A stretch of DNA of 64,000 bases from Microbulbifer hydrolyticus (GTDB lineage: Bacteria > Pseudomonadota > Gammaproteobacteria > Pseudomonadales > Cellvibrionaceae), in NCBI RefSeq assembly GCF_009931115.1, contig NZ_CP047491.1, positions 2,493,501 to 2,557,500 of the forward strand. Reading direction: 5' to 3'. The notes beneath the pieces are model-generated. The model was not told the origin of the DNA. It saw only the letters and a list, made by a program, of their open reading frames with translations, and did no database searches. Below, piece by piece: positions 28,415 through 38,141 of the stretch (position 1 is its first letter; every line of letters begins with the position of its first letter). The translations under genes and the position numbers were made by a program.

Positions 28415-30424
28415 TCAGGCCTGCTCTTTCAGGCGCCCGATTTCGTCCCGAATCTTTGCGGCGGCCTCGAATTCCAGATTCTTGGCATGCTGGTACATTT
28501 GCTCCTCCAGCTCCTCGATCCTGGCCCAGCGCTGTTGATCGGTAAGTGGCTTTTGATCGGCCTTGTAGGCGCCCCCCTTCTCGGCCACTTTGCGCTTACC
28601 ACGCGCTGGCACGCCTGGCGCAATGGCCCCCTCCATGATGTCGGCGACGCTTTTGAAAATCCCCTTCGGGGTAATTCCGTGCTCCGCATTGTGCGCCAAC
28701 TGTTTTTCCCGGCGACGCTCGGTTTCATCCAGCGCGCGCCGCATGGAGTCAGTGATCTTGTCGGCGTACAGGATTGCCCGGCCTTCCAGGTTGCGGGCGG
28801 CGCGGCCGATGGTCTGGATCAGAGAGCGATCCGAGCGCAGGAAGCCTTCTTTATCCGCATCAAAAATCGCCACCAGGGACACCTCGGGCATATCCAGCCC
28901 CTCCCGCAGCAGGTTGATGCCCACCAGCACATCGAACTCGCCGATACGCAGGTCGCGGATGATTTCCACCCGCTCGACGGTATCGATATCCGAGTGCAGG
29001 TAGCGCACGCGCACACCGTTATCCGCCAGATACTCGGTGAGGTCCTCCGCCATGCGCTTGGTGAGTACAGTAATCAGCACGCGCTGCTTCGCCGCCACGC
29101 AGCGGTGAATTTCTGACAGGGTATCATCGACCTGGGTAGCGGCCGGGCGCACTTCCACTTCCGGGTCAACCAGGCCGGTGGGGCGAACCACCTGCTCAAC
29201 AATGGCACCGGCATGCTCGGCTTCATACTTGCCCGGTGTCGCTGACACAAAAATGGTTTGCGGAGACAGGCTCTCCCACTCTTCAAATTTCAGTGGGCGG
29301 TTATCCAGTGCAGACGGCAGGCGGAAACCGTATTCCACCAGTGTCTCCTTGCGCGAGCGGTCCCCGCGATACATGCCGCCAATCTGCGGTACGGTCACAT
29401 GGCTCTCGTCGATAAACAGCAAAGCGTCGTGAGGCAGGTAGTCGAACAGGGTGGGAGGCGGCTGCCCTGAGTCACGGCCCGACAGGTAGCGCGAATAGTT
29501 TTCCACCCCGTTGCAGTAACCGAGCTCCTGCATCATCTCCAGATCGTAGCGGGTACGCTGCTCCAGGCGCTGTGCTTCCAGCAACTTGTTGTTGTCGCGC
29601 AGTTGCTCCAGGCGAGCCTTGAGCTCATCCTTGATCTGGTCAATGGCTTTGACGATAGTTTCGCGGGGCGTCACGTAGTGGGATTTCGGGAATATCGTGA
29701 TGCGCGGGACCTTGTGCAACACCTCCCCGGTCAGGGGGTCAAACAGGGTGATCTCTTCGATTTCTTCATCGAACAGGGATAGGCGCACTGCCTCCAGGTC
29801 CGAATCTGCCGGGTAGATATCGATGATATCGCCGCGCACCCGGTAGGTGGCGCGACGAAAATCTGCATCGTTGCGGGTGTACTGCAGTTCCGCCAGTCTT
29901 CGAAGGATGGTCCGCTGATCCACGATATCGCCACGATCGAGGTGCAGCACCATCTTCAGGTACTTGTCCGGATCCCCCAGGCCGTAGATGGCCGATACCG
30001 TGGCCACCACGATCACATCCTTGCGCTCAATCAACGCCTTGGTGGCGGACAGCCGCATCTGTTCGATGTGCTCGTTGACCGAGGCATCCTTCTCGATGAA
30101 CGTATCCGACGAAGGCACGTAGGCTTCCGGCTGGTAGTAGTCGTAGTAGGAAACAAAATATTCCACCGCGTTGCGTGGAAAGAACTCCTTGAGCTCGCCG
30201 TAGAGCTGGGCGGCCAGGGTCTTGTTGTGCGCCATGACAATGGCGGGTCGCTGTACCCGGGCAATGACATTGGCCATGGTGAACGTCTTACCGGAGCCGG
30301 TCACCCCAAGCAGGGTCTGGTGCGCCAGCCCATCACCGATGCCCTCCACCAGGGATTCGATGGCGGCTGGCTGGTCACCCGCCGGCTCGTACTTGCTCAC
30401 CACTTCAAATGGTCGCGTTTCCAT
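28415..30424 (-). CDS. uvrB: Excinuclease ABC subunit B
   Basis: This 669-residue DNA-repair helicase loads onto damage with UvrA and recruits UvrC. It has Walker A GVTGSGKT (about 40-47), the beta-hairpin region [20 protein letters not shown] that clamps DNA, motif II region DESH, the motifs [15 protein letters not shown] and [17 protein letters not shown], and the Arg-finger motif [11 protein letters not shown]-terminal UVR motif (about 630-665) binds UvrC. It is convergent with the TIR-TPR gene (17 bp gap). Together with the tRNA-Asn and wbpM-like neighbours this matches the arrangement beside the O-antigen locus of P. aeruginosa. Confidence 0.98.
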   Translation of the reverse strand: METRPFEVVSKYEPAGDQPAAIESLVEGIGDGLAHQTLLGVTGSGKTFTMANVIARVQRPAIVMAHNKTLAAQLYGELKEFFPRNAVEYFVSYYDYYQPEAYVPSSDTFIEKDASVNEHIEQMRLSATKALIERKDVIVVATVSAIYGLGDPDKYLKMVLHLDRGDIVDQRTILRRLAELQYTRNDADFRRATYRVRGDIIDIYPADSDLEAVRLSLFDEEIEEITLFDPLTGEVLHKVPRITIFPKSHYVTPRETIVKAIDQIKDELKARLEQLRDNNKLLEAQRLEQRTRYDLEMMQELGYCNGVENYSRYLSGRDSGQPPPTLFDYLPHDALLFIDESHVTVPQIGGMYRGDRSRKETLVEYGFRLPSALDNRPLKFEEWESLSPQTIFVSATPGKYEAEHAGAIVEQVVRPTGLVDPEVEVRPAATQVDDTLSEIHRCVAAKQRVLITVLTKRMAEDLTEYLADNGVRVRYLHSDIDTVERVEIIRDLRIGEFDVLVGINLLREGLDMPEVSLVAIFDADKEGFLRSDRSLIQTIGRAARNLEGRAILYADKITDSMRRALDETERRREKQLAHNAEHGITPKGIFKSVADIMEGAIAPGVPARGKRKVAEKGGAYKADQKPLTDQQRWARIEELEEQMYQHAKNLEFEAAAKIRDEIGRLKEQA

Positions 30425-30585
30425 AAGTGCCTACTCAACAACGATTCACGCGCGGGGCCCCGCGCCTTTGAGGCTGAAATTGTAGGCGGATGAACGCCTG
30501 CACGACAAATATCAGCCACGATGAAGCCCGGCCCGGCGAGAAAATAAACACTGCAAAATCAATGAGTTATTTTTGAAAAAAGGGG

Positions 30586-30614
30586 TTGACCTCCCCCGGG
30601 GTGCTATATAAGAT
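30586..30614 (+). promoter_or_regulatory. Promoter of tRNA-Asn
   Basis: TTGACC (30586-30591) and TAAGAT (30609-30614) are separated by 17 bp, followed by the GC-rich discriminator ACGCGCC. That combination is typical of stringently controlled stable-RNA promoters. The tRNA begins about 45 bases later. Confidence 0.75.
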
Positions 30615-30664
30615 ACGCGCCATCTGAACGGGACAGCACATACGCAACCGGCCAGATAGACAGT

Positions 30665-30740
30665 TCCGCCTTAGCTCAGTTGGTAGAGCAAATGACTGTT
30701 AATCATTGGGTCGCTGGTTCGAGCCCAGCAGGCGGAGCCA
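30665..30740 (+). tRNA. tRNA-Asn (anticodon GTT)
   Basis: The 76-base cloverleaf has acceptor TCCGCCT / AGGCGGA, discriminator G, encoded CCA, D-arm GCTC-AGTTGGTA-GAGC, anticodon arm AATGA-CTGTTAA-TCATT and T-arm with GTTCGAGCC. GTT at positions 34-36 reads asparagine codons. It lies between uvrB and the wbpM-like gene. Confidence 0.96.
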
Positions 30741-30746
30741 AATAAC

Positions 30747-30787
30747 GAAACCCCGCACCTGAAAAGGTCGCGGGGTTTTCTTTTTTT
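30747..30787 (+). terminator. Terminator after tRNA-Asn
   Basis: GAAACCCCGC and GCGGGGTTTTC flank an inner ACCT-GAAA-AGGT hairpin, followed by a long T-run. It is a strong intrinsic terminator seven bases after the CCA end. It also faces the end of the convergent wbpM-like gene. Confidence 0.88.
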
Positions 30788-30868
30788 CGCAATTCGAAAA
30801 AGCCCCAATAAAAAGCCCCGCGGATACGCAGGGCCTCGCCATCGATATAAGTTACCCACCAGCGGGGT

Positions 30869-32923
30869 TTACACCTCCGGCATTTCACCCGTTGTGCGCT
30901 GCCGCACCCTGCTCCGGCCGGATATAGGCAACCGCTTGACCTCGGCACCTTCCCCACTCTCCGCTATAGCAGCCAGCTGGGCAACCCCATCGACCGCGCC
31001 AGTTGACTGGCACCAAACGGTATCGACCAGCGGCTGCTTGGGCGAATAGTCTTTAACGGACTTCACCAGCAACCGGTGCACACTTTCCGCATCCTGCCTT
31101 ACACAGGCGTCTTTCAATTCGCTAATAAACGCCTGAAGCTGCTTGCCAGGTAACCGCTCTTCTTCGGCCCGCATAATCGAAGGATGGTCGGTACCGGCCA
31201 CCTTGTCTCCCAGGAGCAGCTCTTCATAGAGCTTTTCTCCCGGGCGTAGCCCTGAAATCTGGATTTCAATATCCCCGTCCGGGTTTGCCTCGTCACGCAC
31301 CGTATGCCCCATGATCTGGATCAGGCGACGGGCAATATCGAGGATGCGGACCGGCTCCCCCATATCCAGCACAAACACCTCACCCTTACGTCCCATACTG
31401 CCGGCCTGCAGCACCAACTGGGCAGCCTCGGGAATCGTCATGAAAAAGCGGGTCACCTTGGGGTGGGTTACCGTCACCGGCCCCCCGGCATTGATCTGGT
31501 CAGTAAACAGTGGAATAACAGACCCGGAAGACCCGAGCACATTACCAAACCGCACCATACAGACGCGGGTGCGCCCGAACCGGCGTCCGAAATCCTGACA
31601 GATCAGCTCCGCCAGACGCTTGGTCGCCCCCATGACATTGGTCGGCCGCACCGCCTTGTCCGTGGATACGAGGACAAACTGCTCAACTCCTGATGCCTCC
31701 GCAGCCTCGAGCACCGAAAGAGTCCCAAGGACGTTATTTTCGGCACCCACCACTACATTTTGCTCCACCAGCGGCACATGCTTGTAGGCCGCCGCATGGT
31801 AGATCGTATGCACATTGAACGACTGGATGATCTCGGCAACCCGCGCGCGATTACGCACATCCCCAAGCAGCGGGGTCACCTCCACGGAAAGGTTCTCGTC
31901 CAGCTGCTGCTGGCGGAGCTCCCGCTCAATCTGGTAGAGAGAAAACTCGGAGGCCTCCAGCATGATCAGTTTGGCGGGGCCCCAATGAATGATCTGACGG
32001 CAAAGTTCCGAACCAATGGAACCGCCAGCCCCGGTCACCAGCACAACCTTGTCGGCAATTGATGCGGAAACCAGCTTTTTCTGGGGCTCGACCGGAGCTC
32101 GACCGAGGATATTTTCATAGATCTGGGAGACATCGGAGACTCGGCCCGCGCTGTCCACCAGCTCCTCCATCCCGGGGATCACTTTTACGACAATCCCGCG
32201 CTCGCGCAGGCTGCGGGTTATCTCACGGCGACGACGCTTGGGAACGCCGGGCATGGCCAGAAGCACCTCGGAAATATCCCGTTCAGCAATCACATCGAGA
32301 ATATTGGCCGGACTGTAAACCAGAACACCATCGATGAGGGTGTTCTGCTTGGAGGCATTATCGTCAAAGAAGGCCACGGTCTTGTACATTTCACCGTGGA
32401 TCAGGCCTTTGTAGAGCTGAAGACCCGCGGTACCGGCCCCATAGATGGCAACCCGGGTCTTATGAATTTCCAGCGCCATCTGGTAATAGATGCGCACCAA
32501 CCAGCGGGACCCACCCACGGTAATCAATGCGAAACACCAGTAGATGACAGGCACCGAACGGGGCACGCCGGCGTAGGTAAGGTAGGAAGCAACGGCGAGC
32601 ACCACCGCAGAGGCGGTTACCCCCTGCAGCACAGCCACAATGGCCTGCTGGCCCATGTAGCGAATGACCGTGCGATACAATCCCAGGCGCAGGAAGATAA
32701 AGCTACTGGATACCAGCGTCATGCCCAGACAGAGCGCCATCGCCGGTTCGGAGACAAGGCCAGCCCCATTGAAGCGGATGGTCATCGCCAGCAAGAACGC
32801 CGCGGTCAGCATCAGGAGGTCGTAGCACAGCATCAATACCGGCTTATAATTTTTTTGTGCAGCTTTGTAAAAGCGCTTCACCATTCCCCCAATATGATCC
32901 GATACCGAATCATTGTGATCCAT
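30869..32923 (-). CDS. Membrane NDP-sugar 4,6-dehydratase, WbpM/CapD family
   Basis: The 684-residue protein has four N-terminal transmembrane helices (about 25-145). A CoA-binding-like Rossmann region follows (about 150-265, VAIYGAGTAGLQLYKGL), then a short-chain-dehydrogenase catalytic domain (about 290-590). The NAD loop is GAGGSIGSELCRQI; the active-site block STDKAVRPTNVMGATKR has Met in place of the usual Tyr and keeps the Lys, as in WbpM. WbpM-type enzymes convert UDP-GlcNAc to the 4-keto-6-deoxy sugar for O-antigen. It lies next to tRNA-Asn and uvrB, as wbpM does in P. aeruginosa. I leave the symbol blank since the exact sugar is not known. Confidence 0.9.
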   Translation of the reverse strand: MDHNDSVSDHIGGMVKRFYKAAQKNYKPVLMLCYDLLMLTAAFLLAMTIRFNGAGLVSEPAMALCLGMTLVSSSFIFLRLGLYRTVIRYMGQQAIVAVLQGVTASAVVLAVASYLTYAGVPRSVPVIYWCFALITVGGSRWLVRIYYQMALEIHKTRVAIYGAGTAGLQLYKGLIHGEMYKTVAFFDDNASKQNTLIDGVLVYSPANILDVIAERDISEVLLAMPGVPKRRRREITRSLRERGIVVKVIPGMEELVDSAGRVSDVSQIYENILGRAPVEPQKKLVSASIADKVVLVTGAGGSIGSELCRQIIHWGPAKLIMLEASEFSLYQIERELRQQQLDENLSVEVTPLLGDVRNRARVAEIIQSFNVHTIYHAAAYKHVPLVEQNVVVGAENNVLGTLSVLEAAEASGVEQFVLVSTDKAVRPTNVMGATKRLAELICQDFGRRFGRTRVCMVRFGNVLGSSGSVIPLFTDQINAGGPVTVTHPKVTRFFMTIPEAAQLVLQAGSMGRKGEVFVLDMGEPVRILDIARRLIQIMGHTVRDEANPDGDIEIQISGLRPGEKLYEELLLGDKVAGTDHPSIMRAEEERLPGKQLQAFISELKDACVRQDAESVHRLLVKSVKDYSPKQPLVDTVWCQSTGAVDGVAQLAAIAESGEGAEVKRLPISGRSRVRQRTTGEMPEV

Positions 32924-32970
32924 TTACTTCCCAGGGACATCACTTCCTTCCAATGGAATCTTTGTGTCTA

Positions 32971-33864
32971 TTAAACCAATCCAGATACTACCAGTAGTAC
33001 CGCCATCAATGACGTGCTTAGCATCACGGACAGCTCAACACATAGCGAAACTTTCACCCCAAACCTCAGCGCCATCCGCTGGTACAGGTGCTCACGATGC
33101 GCCTCCCACCAGCGCTCCCCTCGTGCAACCCGGATCAGAAGAGTTACGGTTGCGTCCAGCCAGAATGGAGAAAAAATGAGTAGTGGTACCAGCCAGTGGA
33201 ATACGTTCTGCTGCCACCCTGTAATACTGACCGAGAAAACGGCCAACCCAATAACCGTCGAGCCGGCATCTCCAAGGAAAATACGCGCCTGAGGCCAATT
33301 GTAGTACAGAAATACAACGCTACAGCCCGCGACCAGGAAGCAGATTCCCGCCAACTCCACAGCGCCACTCAGTACACTTATCAACCCGAGCGAAGCAAAG
33401 CCGATGGCGGTCATGCCACCGGCAAAACCGTCCATCCCATCCATGAAGTTGTACAGGTTGATCACCCACACGCCACCCAGAAGTAGTGGCACCCAGATAA
33501 GCCAGTGGGGCACTTCAGGGGCCAGCGTATACAACACTAGCAGAACGGATAAAACTTGAACGAAAAAGCGTGTTCGTGCTCTTAGTGGCCGCAGGTCATC
33601 GATCAGTGACACGGCAAACAACGCGAGAAATGCCAGCAGAATACCGGGTGAGAGGAATAGCTGACTGACCATAAGGCCGGAAGCGACACCCGCAATCACT
33701 GCCAGGCCACCGGTACGGGGGACCGGTACCTCATGCAACGACCGATGGTTTGGAGTGTCCAGCGCAAACTGTCGAAGACGGGAAAGAATCAACCACAATG
33801 CGGACACCGTGACGGCACACGCAGCGACCAAAGGGACCAACCAGGAATCCAGTACCGCCCCCAT
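32971..33864 (-). CDS. Undecaprenyl-phosphate sugar-1-phosphate transferase, WbpL/WecA family
   Basis: The 297-residue integral membrane protein has about nine to ten helices and the polyprenyl-phosphate transferase motifs: an early substrate loop with HEVPVPRTGG, the Mg-binding SLIDDLRPL, NFMDGMDG, FLGDAGS, and the cytoplasmic HREHLYQRM. It should transfer an N-acetyl-sugar phosphate to undecaprenyl phosphate, starting an O-antigen or related repeat unit. Its stop is directly followed (0-1 bp) by the epimerase stop-start junction in the same operon. The initiating sugar is probably made with the epimerase and dehydratase beside it. Confidence 0.9.
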   Translation of the reverse strand: MGAVLDSWLVPLVAACAVTVSALWLILSRLRQFALDTPNHRSLHEVPVPRTGGLAVIAGVASGLMVSQLFLSPGILLAFLALFAVSLIDDLRPLRARTRFFVQVLSVLLVLYTLAPEVPHWLIWVPLLLGGVWVINLYNFMDGMDGFAGGMTAIGFASLGLISVLSGAVELAGICFLVAGCSVVFLYYNWPQARIFLGDAGSTVIGLAVFSVSITGWQQNVFHWLVPLLIFSPFWLDATVTLLIRVARGERWWEAHREHLYQRMALRFGVKVSLCVELSVMLSTSLMAVLLVVSGLV

Positions 33865-34797
33865 TTAGCCTTCCCCCAAAAATTGACTGTAGCGCCGCTG
33901 TGGCTGCCACTTGAGCCTCGATTTCAGGCGCTGCGCACTATAAAGCTCACTCCGTTCCACCTCCAGGACACCTGTCTCTACCCCAAAAACAGACAAAAGC
34001 CTAAATGGGAACAAGGCCAGCCAGGTAAGGAGCTGACTATTTCTTATACGCCGACCACTGGCCGCTGTGCTGATTGCCGCCAGGTTGTAATAGCCCGGTT
34101 CCGCAATAATAAACGTTTCACCATTACACGGAGACTCTCCCACACGCACGATCGCCGAAAGTAAATCTTCGAGCGCTACAAAGCTACGAAACCCCGTGCA
34201 CGGGACGACAGATACCCAGTTGCACCACGCTCGCAGTCGGGCCTTCCACAGAAAGGCGCGCTTATGCAGTCGCGTACCGGCGCTGTCTGCGGCTTCGCTG
34301 CAAGCTCCATAGACAGCTGCCGGGCGCAAAATATTGATGCGGGTTGAGCAGGCACGCGACAGGAGCAACTTCTCGGCTTCCCATTTACTGCCACCATAAA
34401 CATCCGTGGCTGGCTCACCGCTATCTTCCGACGCGACTTCGTATGCGGGCGCACGCTTCGCCTTGATACTGGAGAGATACAGGAATTGATGCGCGCCAGA
34501 CCGGTCAGCCAACACCAGTAATTCATCAGGCAACGTACTGTTCAGCAAGGCTGCCAATTCGGGACGTTTTCGACAGCCGCGCGCCGATGCCAGCCCTGCG
34601 GCATAGACAACAATATCGCCTTCCCGGAACACACCGCTAAACGAACTCGCGCTGAACACTGGTATCTGAAAATGCGCGCAACCCGCGGGACCAGTCTCCC
34701 GCCGGGAAACCGAAAGCACCGGCAGCCCGGCCTGCACCAGATACTGGCACAACGCGGAGCCGATATAGCCCGAACTGCCTATCACCACCCAGCGCAT
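33865..34797 (-). CDS. NAD-dependent sugar epimerase/reductase
   Basis: This extended short-chain dehydrogenase has about 310 residues. The nucleotide loop GSSGYIGSALCQYL is at the very start (MRWVVIGSSGYIG). The catalytic block is YLSSIKAKR...DVYGGSKWEAEKLL (YGGSK for YxxxK), then ILRPAAVYG. It resembles the WbpV/UDP-4-keto or UDP-GlcNAc 4-epimerase group next to wbpL in O-antigen loci. I prefer the ATG at 34797, where the Rossmann fold begins; an upstream in-frame start would add 28 residues without homology. GGGAGG lies 14 bases upstream. It is the first gene of the three-gene surface-sugar operon. Confidence 0.82.
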   Translation of the reverse strand: MRWVVIGSSGYIGSALCQYLVQAGLPVLSVSRRETGPAGCAHFQIPVFSASSFSGVFREGDIVVYAAGLASARGCRKRPELAALLNSTLPDELLVLADRSGAHQFLYLSSIKAKRAPAYEVASEDSGEPATDVYGGSKWEAEKLLLSRACSTRINILRPAAVYGACSEAADSAGTRLHKRAFLWKARLRAWCNWVSVVPCTGFRSFVALEDLLSAIVRVGESPCNGETFIIAEPGYYNLAAISTAASGRRIRNSQLLTWLALFPFRLLSVFGVETGVLEVERSELYSAQRLKSRLKWQPQRRYSQFLGEG

Positions 34798-34845
34798 CGT
34801 CCGAATATCAACCTCCCAAACTGTGTGCCCACACAAGTGACACCC

Positions 34846-34878
34846 CAAAAAAAAGACAGCGCTGGAGCGCTGCCTTTT
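34846..34878 (-). terminator. Terminator after comEA
   Basis: On the minus strand GGCAGCGCT-CC-AGCGCTGTC is followed by eight T. It lies directly after the comEA stop and before the epimerase gene, so it separates the two transcription units. Confidence 0.85.
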
Positions 34879-34887
34879 CACGAAAAT

Positions 34888-35184
34888 TTACAACTGGATG
34901 CGATCCCTGTTCTTTTCCAGCGTCGCCATACCTATGCCCTTCACTTCGAGCAACTGTTCAACACTCGAAAATTCCCCATTGGCTTCGCGAAACTTGACGA
35001 TTAGTTCGGCCTTCGCGGTGCCAACACCTTCCAGCGCAGAAGAAAGCTCCTCCGCTGACGCCGTGTTGAGATTTACCTGTACCTGCTCTTGCACAACCGC
35101 TTCTTCGGCACTGACTGACTGTACATGGGCCAGCATCAGGAAAACGGCGAAAACTACTGTCAGCGGAATACGAAAAAATTTCAT
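34888..35184 (-). CDS. comEA: ComEA-family helix-hairpin-helix DNA-binding protein
   Basis: The 98-residue protein has a Sec signal peptide (about 1-26, ending SVSA-EE) followed by a double helix-hairpin-helix domain (VNLNTASAEELSSALEGVGT and LLEVKGIGMATLEKNRDRI). ComEA-type proteins bind incoming DNA in the periplasm during natural transformation. The chosen ATG at 35184 follows AAGGA and starts the signal peptide; an upstream start would put unrelated sequence before it. The gene is flanked by a terminator and is probably monocistronic. A homologous small gene lies near wbpM in P. aeruginosa. Confidence 0.9.
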   Translation of the reverse strand: MKFFRIPLTVVFAVFLMLAHVQSVSAEEAVVQEQVQVNLNTASAEELSSALEGVGTAKAELIVKFREANGEFSSVEQLLEVKGIGMATLEKNRDRIQL

Positions 35185-35344
35185 AGCAAAATCCTTTTTT
35201 GGTTTATTAAGGGTCTTCACTCCGTGGGACCGCAAACCTCCCCAGGCGCTAGGGACTTTACCAACATTCTTCGCTAATTTAAGTGATAGGCCATTACATA
35301 ACATTACATACGCATACAGCCGGTCTCAAACTGGCACGGCTGTT

Positions 35345-36061
35345 TTATCCAGCCATATTATCGATATCAGCGACAATAGCCTGTAGCGCTGCAGCGGGAT
35401 CTTCGGCGCCCGTAATAGGACGACCAATCACCAGGTAATCGGAACCATTGCGCAATGCATCCACCGGCGTGACGATCCTTCTCTGGTCGCCAGCCGCGGA
35501 GCCCACCGGGCGAATACCGGGAGTAACCAGTGAGAATTCCGCACCACAGGCGGCTTTTAGCAACTTCGCTTCCTGCGCAGAACATACCACACCGTCGAGA
35601 CCATTCTTTTTTGCCAACTCAGCAAGTGCAACCACCTGCTCTTTCAGTGGACGAGTAACTCCTACCGGGGCGAGTTCCTCTTCCGCTGTACTCGTCAGCA
35701 CCGTGACCCCGATAAGAAGTGGACGTTTTTCTCCTAACGGCGCCAATGCTTCGGCCGCAGCCGCCATCATCCGCTCACCACCACTGGCGTGAACGTTAAC
35801 CATCCATACGCCAAGCCTGGCAGCGGCCCGAACTGCAGCGGCGACCGTGTTGGGAATATCGTGAAACTTCAGGTCCAGAAATACATCAAATCCCGCCTCT
35901 ACCAACTTGCGCACCAGGTCCGGGCCAGCAATGGTAAATAGCTCTTTACCCACTTTGACACGACAGACCGCTGGATCCAGCTGTGCAGCCATAGCCAGCG
36001 CAGCTTCTGCGTTGTCGTAATCCAGCGCCACGATTACCGGGGAAGATACAGAGTCAGCCAA
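35345..36061 (-). CDS. pyrF: Orotidine 5'-phosphate decarboxylase, TTG start
   Basis: The 238-residue TIM-barrel enzyme catalyses the last step of UMP synthesis. It has the opening strand [10 protein letters not shown], the catalytic [10 protein letters not shown] (Lys and two Asp), [14 protein letters not shown] and the phosphate-binding [10 protein letters not shown]...VIGRPI. I chose the TTG at 36059-36061, which gives (M)[13 protein letters not shown], since GAGGTG lies six bases upstream. The only longer in-frame start (GTG at 36157) lies inside lapB. It follows lapB by 53 bp, the usual lapA-lapB-pyrF order. Confidence 0.96.
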   Translation of the reverse strand: MADSVSSPVIVALDYDNAEAALAMAAQLDPAVCRVKVGKELFTIAGPDLVRKLVEAGFDVFLDLKFHDIPNTVAAAVRAAARLGVWMVNVHASGGERMMAAAAEALAPLGEKRPLLIGVTVLTSTAEEELAPVGVTRPLKEQVVALAELAKKNGLDGVVCSAQEAKLLKAACGAEFSLVTPGIRPVGSAAGDQRRIVTPVDALRNGSDYLVIGRPITGAEDPAAALQAIVADIDNMAG

Positions 36062-36114
36062 TGAACACCTCGAAGTTGAAAACAAATAAACAGGACAGCA
36101 CGCGGAGCCGGCGA

Positions 36115-37305
36115 CTATTCGCCCTCGATACCTTTTACCGAACGGACACTGTCCCACCGTTTGCAGCTGGGACAGAGCCAGTGCAACTGGTTGCCAGAAA
36201 AACCGCAGTTGTTGCAGCGGTAATGGGGACGGCTGGCAATCAGCTGGTCAATCAGGTTTTTGAGCAAAAACAGGTTTTCGCGGGCTCGGCCCTGGGTACT
36301 GTCTACATGCAGGTTAAGAAAATGTCCCAGACCGCGTAGAGATGGCCGCATCGCCAACTGCTTGCCGATAAAAGCGGCAGCATCCGCCTCGCTTTGTTGC
36401 TGGTGGATACGCTCGGTTAACGCGATAAGAACGCTGTTGGAGGGGTGTTCCTTGAGCAGCCGCGCAAGGTAGGCCTCCAGGCCGCTTTCATCGCCCAACG
36501 CCTCGTAACAGGTAATCAGTAACTCGAGTATTTCGGGGATGTAATCCGGGCTCTGCTTTGGCACACGCTCGAGGACCTTTATCGCCTCTTGCGGCCGCCC
36601 CAGCAGGTATTCGAGCCGCCCCATCAACAGGTTTGCACGTACCGACTGGCGGTCGTACCCGAGTGCCGCATCAATATGCTTGCGCGCACTGAGGTAATCC
36701 TTGCCGTTGATGGCCTCTTCCGCCAGCTCGCAGCAGAAATGCGCCTGGATTGGCGCCCACTCTTCCGGCAGCCGCTTGAACCGACGCCCGTGCAGCAGGT
36801 TCACTGCGTGAATGGCTTTTGCCCACTCCCGCTCGTCCCGATATACCTCCACCAGGTATTCAAGGCTGGTGCTGCGTAACTCGGATGAGGTTTCTACCAG
36901 CTCCTGCAGCAAGCGCTCTGCCCTATCCAGCCAACCGGCGGCAATGTAATCCCGCGCCAGTTCCAGCTGAGCCTTCTGCTGGCTGATTCGATTCAGGCTG
37001 GGCCGTGCCAGTAGATTCTGGTGCACCCGGATGGCCTGGTCATGCTCACCGCGTTTACGCAGCAAATTGCCAAGTGCAAGGTGGGTCTCGAAGGTGGCGC
37101 TGCTGACTTCCAGCGCATCGATAAACTTCTCAATGGCGTCGTTGTGGCGCTCACTGAGCAGATAATTGAGGCCCTGCGCATAGGACTGCGCCAGCGCCTG
37201 GTGCTGATTATTCTTTGCGCCTTTCTTCTTGCCACTCTTTCGCCCGAGGTACCAACCGATGGCGATGGCCGCAAAAATAAAAATGAAAAACGTCAGGTCG
37301 CTCAA
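36115..37305 (-). CDS. lapB: LPS assembly protein B (TPR, rubredoxin-like tail)
   Basis: LapB is an inner-membrane anchored protein of about 396 residues. The short N-terminal helix ([20 protein letters not shown]) is followed by nine or so TPRs (about 40-350) and a C-terminal rubredoxin-like Cys4 knuckle (CNNCGF...LCPSC). In E. coli it regulates LpxC degradation by FtsH and so LPS synthesis. I prefer the TTG at 37305, one base after the lapA stop (TGAGTTG) with GGAG upstream; the longer frame would begin inside lapA and add 14 non-homologous residues. Confidence 0.95.
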   Translation of the reverse strand: MSDLTFFIFIFAAIAIGWYLGRKSGKKKGAKNNQHQALAQSYAQGLNYLLSERHNDAIEKFIDALEVSSATFETHLALGNLLRKRGEHDQAIRVHQNLLARPSLNRISQQKAQLELARDYIAAGWLDRAERLLQELVETSSELRSTSLEYLVEVYRDEREWAKAIHAVNLLHGRRFKRLPEEWAPIQAHFCCELAEEAINGKDYLSARKHIDAALGYDRQSVRANLLMGRLEYLLGRPQEAIKVLERVPKQSPDYIPEILELLITCYEALGDESGLEAYLARLLKEHPSNSVLIALTERIHQQQSEADAAAFIGKQLAMRPSLRGLGHFLNLHVDSTQGRARENLFLLKNLIDQLIASRPHYRCNNCGFSGNQLHWLCPSCKRWDSVRSVKGIEGE

Positions 37306-37306
37306 C

Positions 37307-37615
37307 TCATTCTCCGGCAACCTGGCGGCGAACCGTCTGAAGTTCACGCTCAGTACGCAATAGCTGACGCTCGAGGCCTTTCACCCGACGCCGCTCCGTC
37401 CAATAGGGTAACAGGCTCGCCAGAAAGCCGAGCAATGCGCCGATCAGCAAGAACCCGATCAACCAGAAACCGACGCTCCCGGGAAAAAGGTCAAACCCGG
37501 CGAATCTCGGCGTAATACTCTCGGGGTTATCGACCGCAAAATAGACACCAAGTCCTATGCAGGCGAGAGCGAGGATGCCAAGCAGCAATCGGGATATCCA
37601 GCGCAGAAATGACAA
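37307..37615 (-). CDS. lapA: LapA family inner-membrane protein (DUF1049)
   Basis: The 102-residue protein has two transmembrane helices (about 7-28 and 45-68) and a coiled-coil tail (RRRVKGLERQLLRTERELQT). The ...VYFAVDNPESITPRF... loop and FLLIGALLGFLASL are typical of LapA/YciS. It is co-transcribed with lapB (one-base gap) and acts with it in LPS level control. Confidence 0.92.
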   Translation of the reverse strand: MSFLRWISRLLLGILALACIGLGVYFAVDNPESITPRFAGFDLFPGSVGFWLIGFLLIGALLGFLASLLPYWTERRRVKGLERQLLRTERELQTVRRQVAGE

Positions 37616-37692
37616 TTGAACCTCCGGCTCCGGAAGGAGTGAAAAATCTATAAGTCCGTTACAGTGTTAGCCCACCGCAATCAGCTCGGCAA

Positions 37693-38001
37693 TTACGCGT
37701 TTTCAAAGGTGTCGCGGTGCAGTTGCTGATTGACCCTGTCCCTGAGCTCTTTCCCCGGTTTGAAGTGAGGCACGTACTTGCCCGCCAACTCAACGGAATC
37801 CCCCGTTTTGGGGTTACGGCCCGTTCTCGGCGCGCGGTAATGGAGGGAAAAACTCCCGAATCCGCGGATCTCTATCCGCTCCCCTTCAGCCAGAACACCC
37901 GACATGGTGTCCAGCATGACTTTGACCGCCAGCTCCACATCCTTAACCGGCAGCTGATCCAACCTCAGAGCAATCTTCTCGATCAGTTCAGATTTGGTCA
38001 T
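37693..38001 (-). CDS. ihfB: Integration host factor subunit beta
   Basis: The 102-residue partner of IhfA (3238-3543) has [32 protein letters not shown] and the DNA-inserting arm [17 protein letters not shown] chose the ATG at 38001 from the family start; a longer frame runs into the rpsA terminator. The order rpsA-ihfB-lapA-lapB-pyrF is conserved in gammaproteobacteria. Confidence 0.97.
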   Translation of the reverse strand: MTKSELIEKIALRLDQLPVKDVELAVKVMLDTMSGVLAEGERIEIRGFGSFSLHYRAPRTGRNPKTGDSVELAGKYVPHFKPGKELRDRVNQQLHRDTFENA

Positions 38002-38061
38002 GCAGTCCGCAATCCTTTCTAAGTCATTGATTATTCTGGAATAGCGGCAATCATCTAATAG

Positions 38062-38093
38062 AAAGCCGGACTGGGCAACCCCAGTCCGGCTTT
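38062..38093 (-). terminator. Terminator between rpsA and ihfB
   Basis: The 14-bp stem AAAGCCGGACTGGG / CCCAGTCCGGCTTT has a four-base loop. It follows the rpsA stop by about 50 bases on the minus strand. It may reduce rather than abolish readthrough into ihfB. Confidence 0.8.
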
Positions 38094-38141
38094 CGCATAG
38101 CCTCAACTCATGGAATTGAGGCTTTTGATAACAAGAACTTA

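Noticed and set aside
35290..35310. Tandem CATTACATA repeat upstream of comEA
   Set aside because: Only two imperfect copies in an A/T-rich spacer, with no symmetry. Too weak to call.
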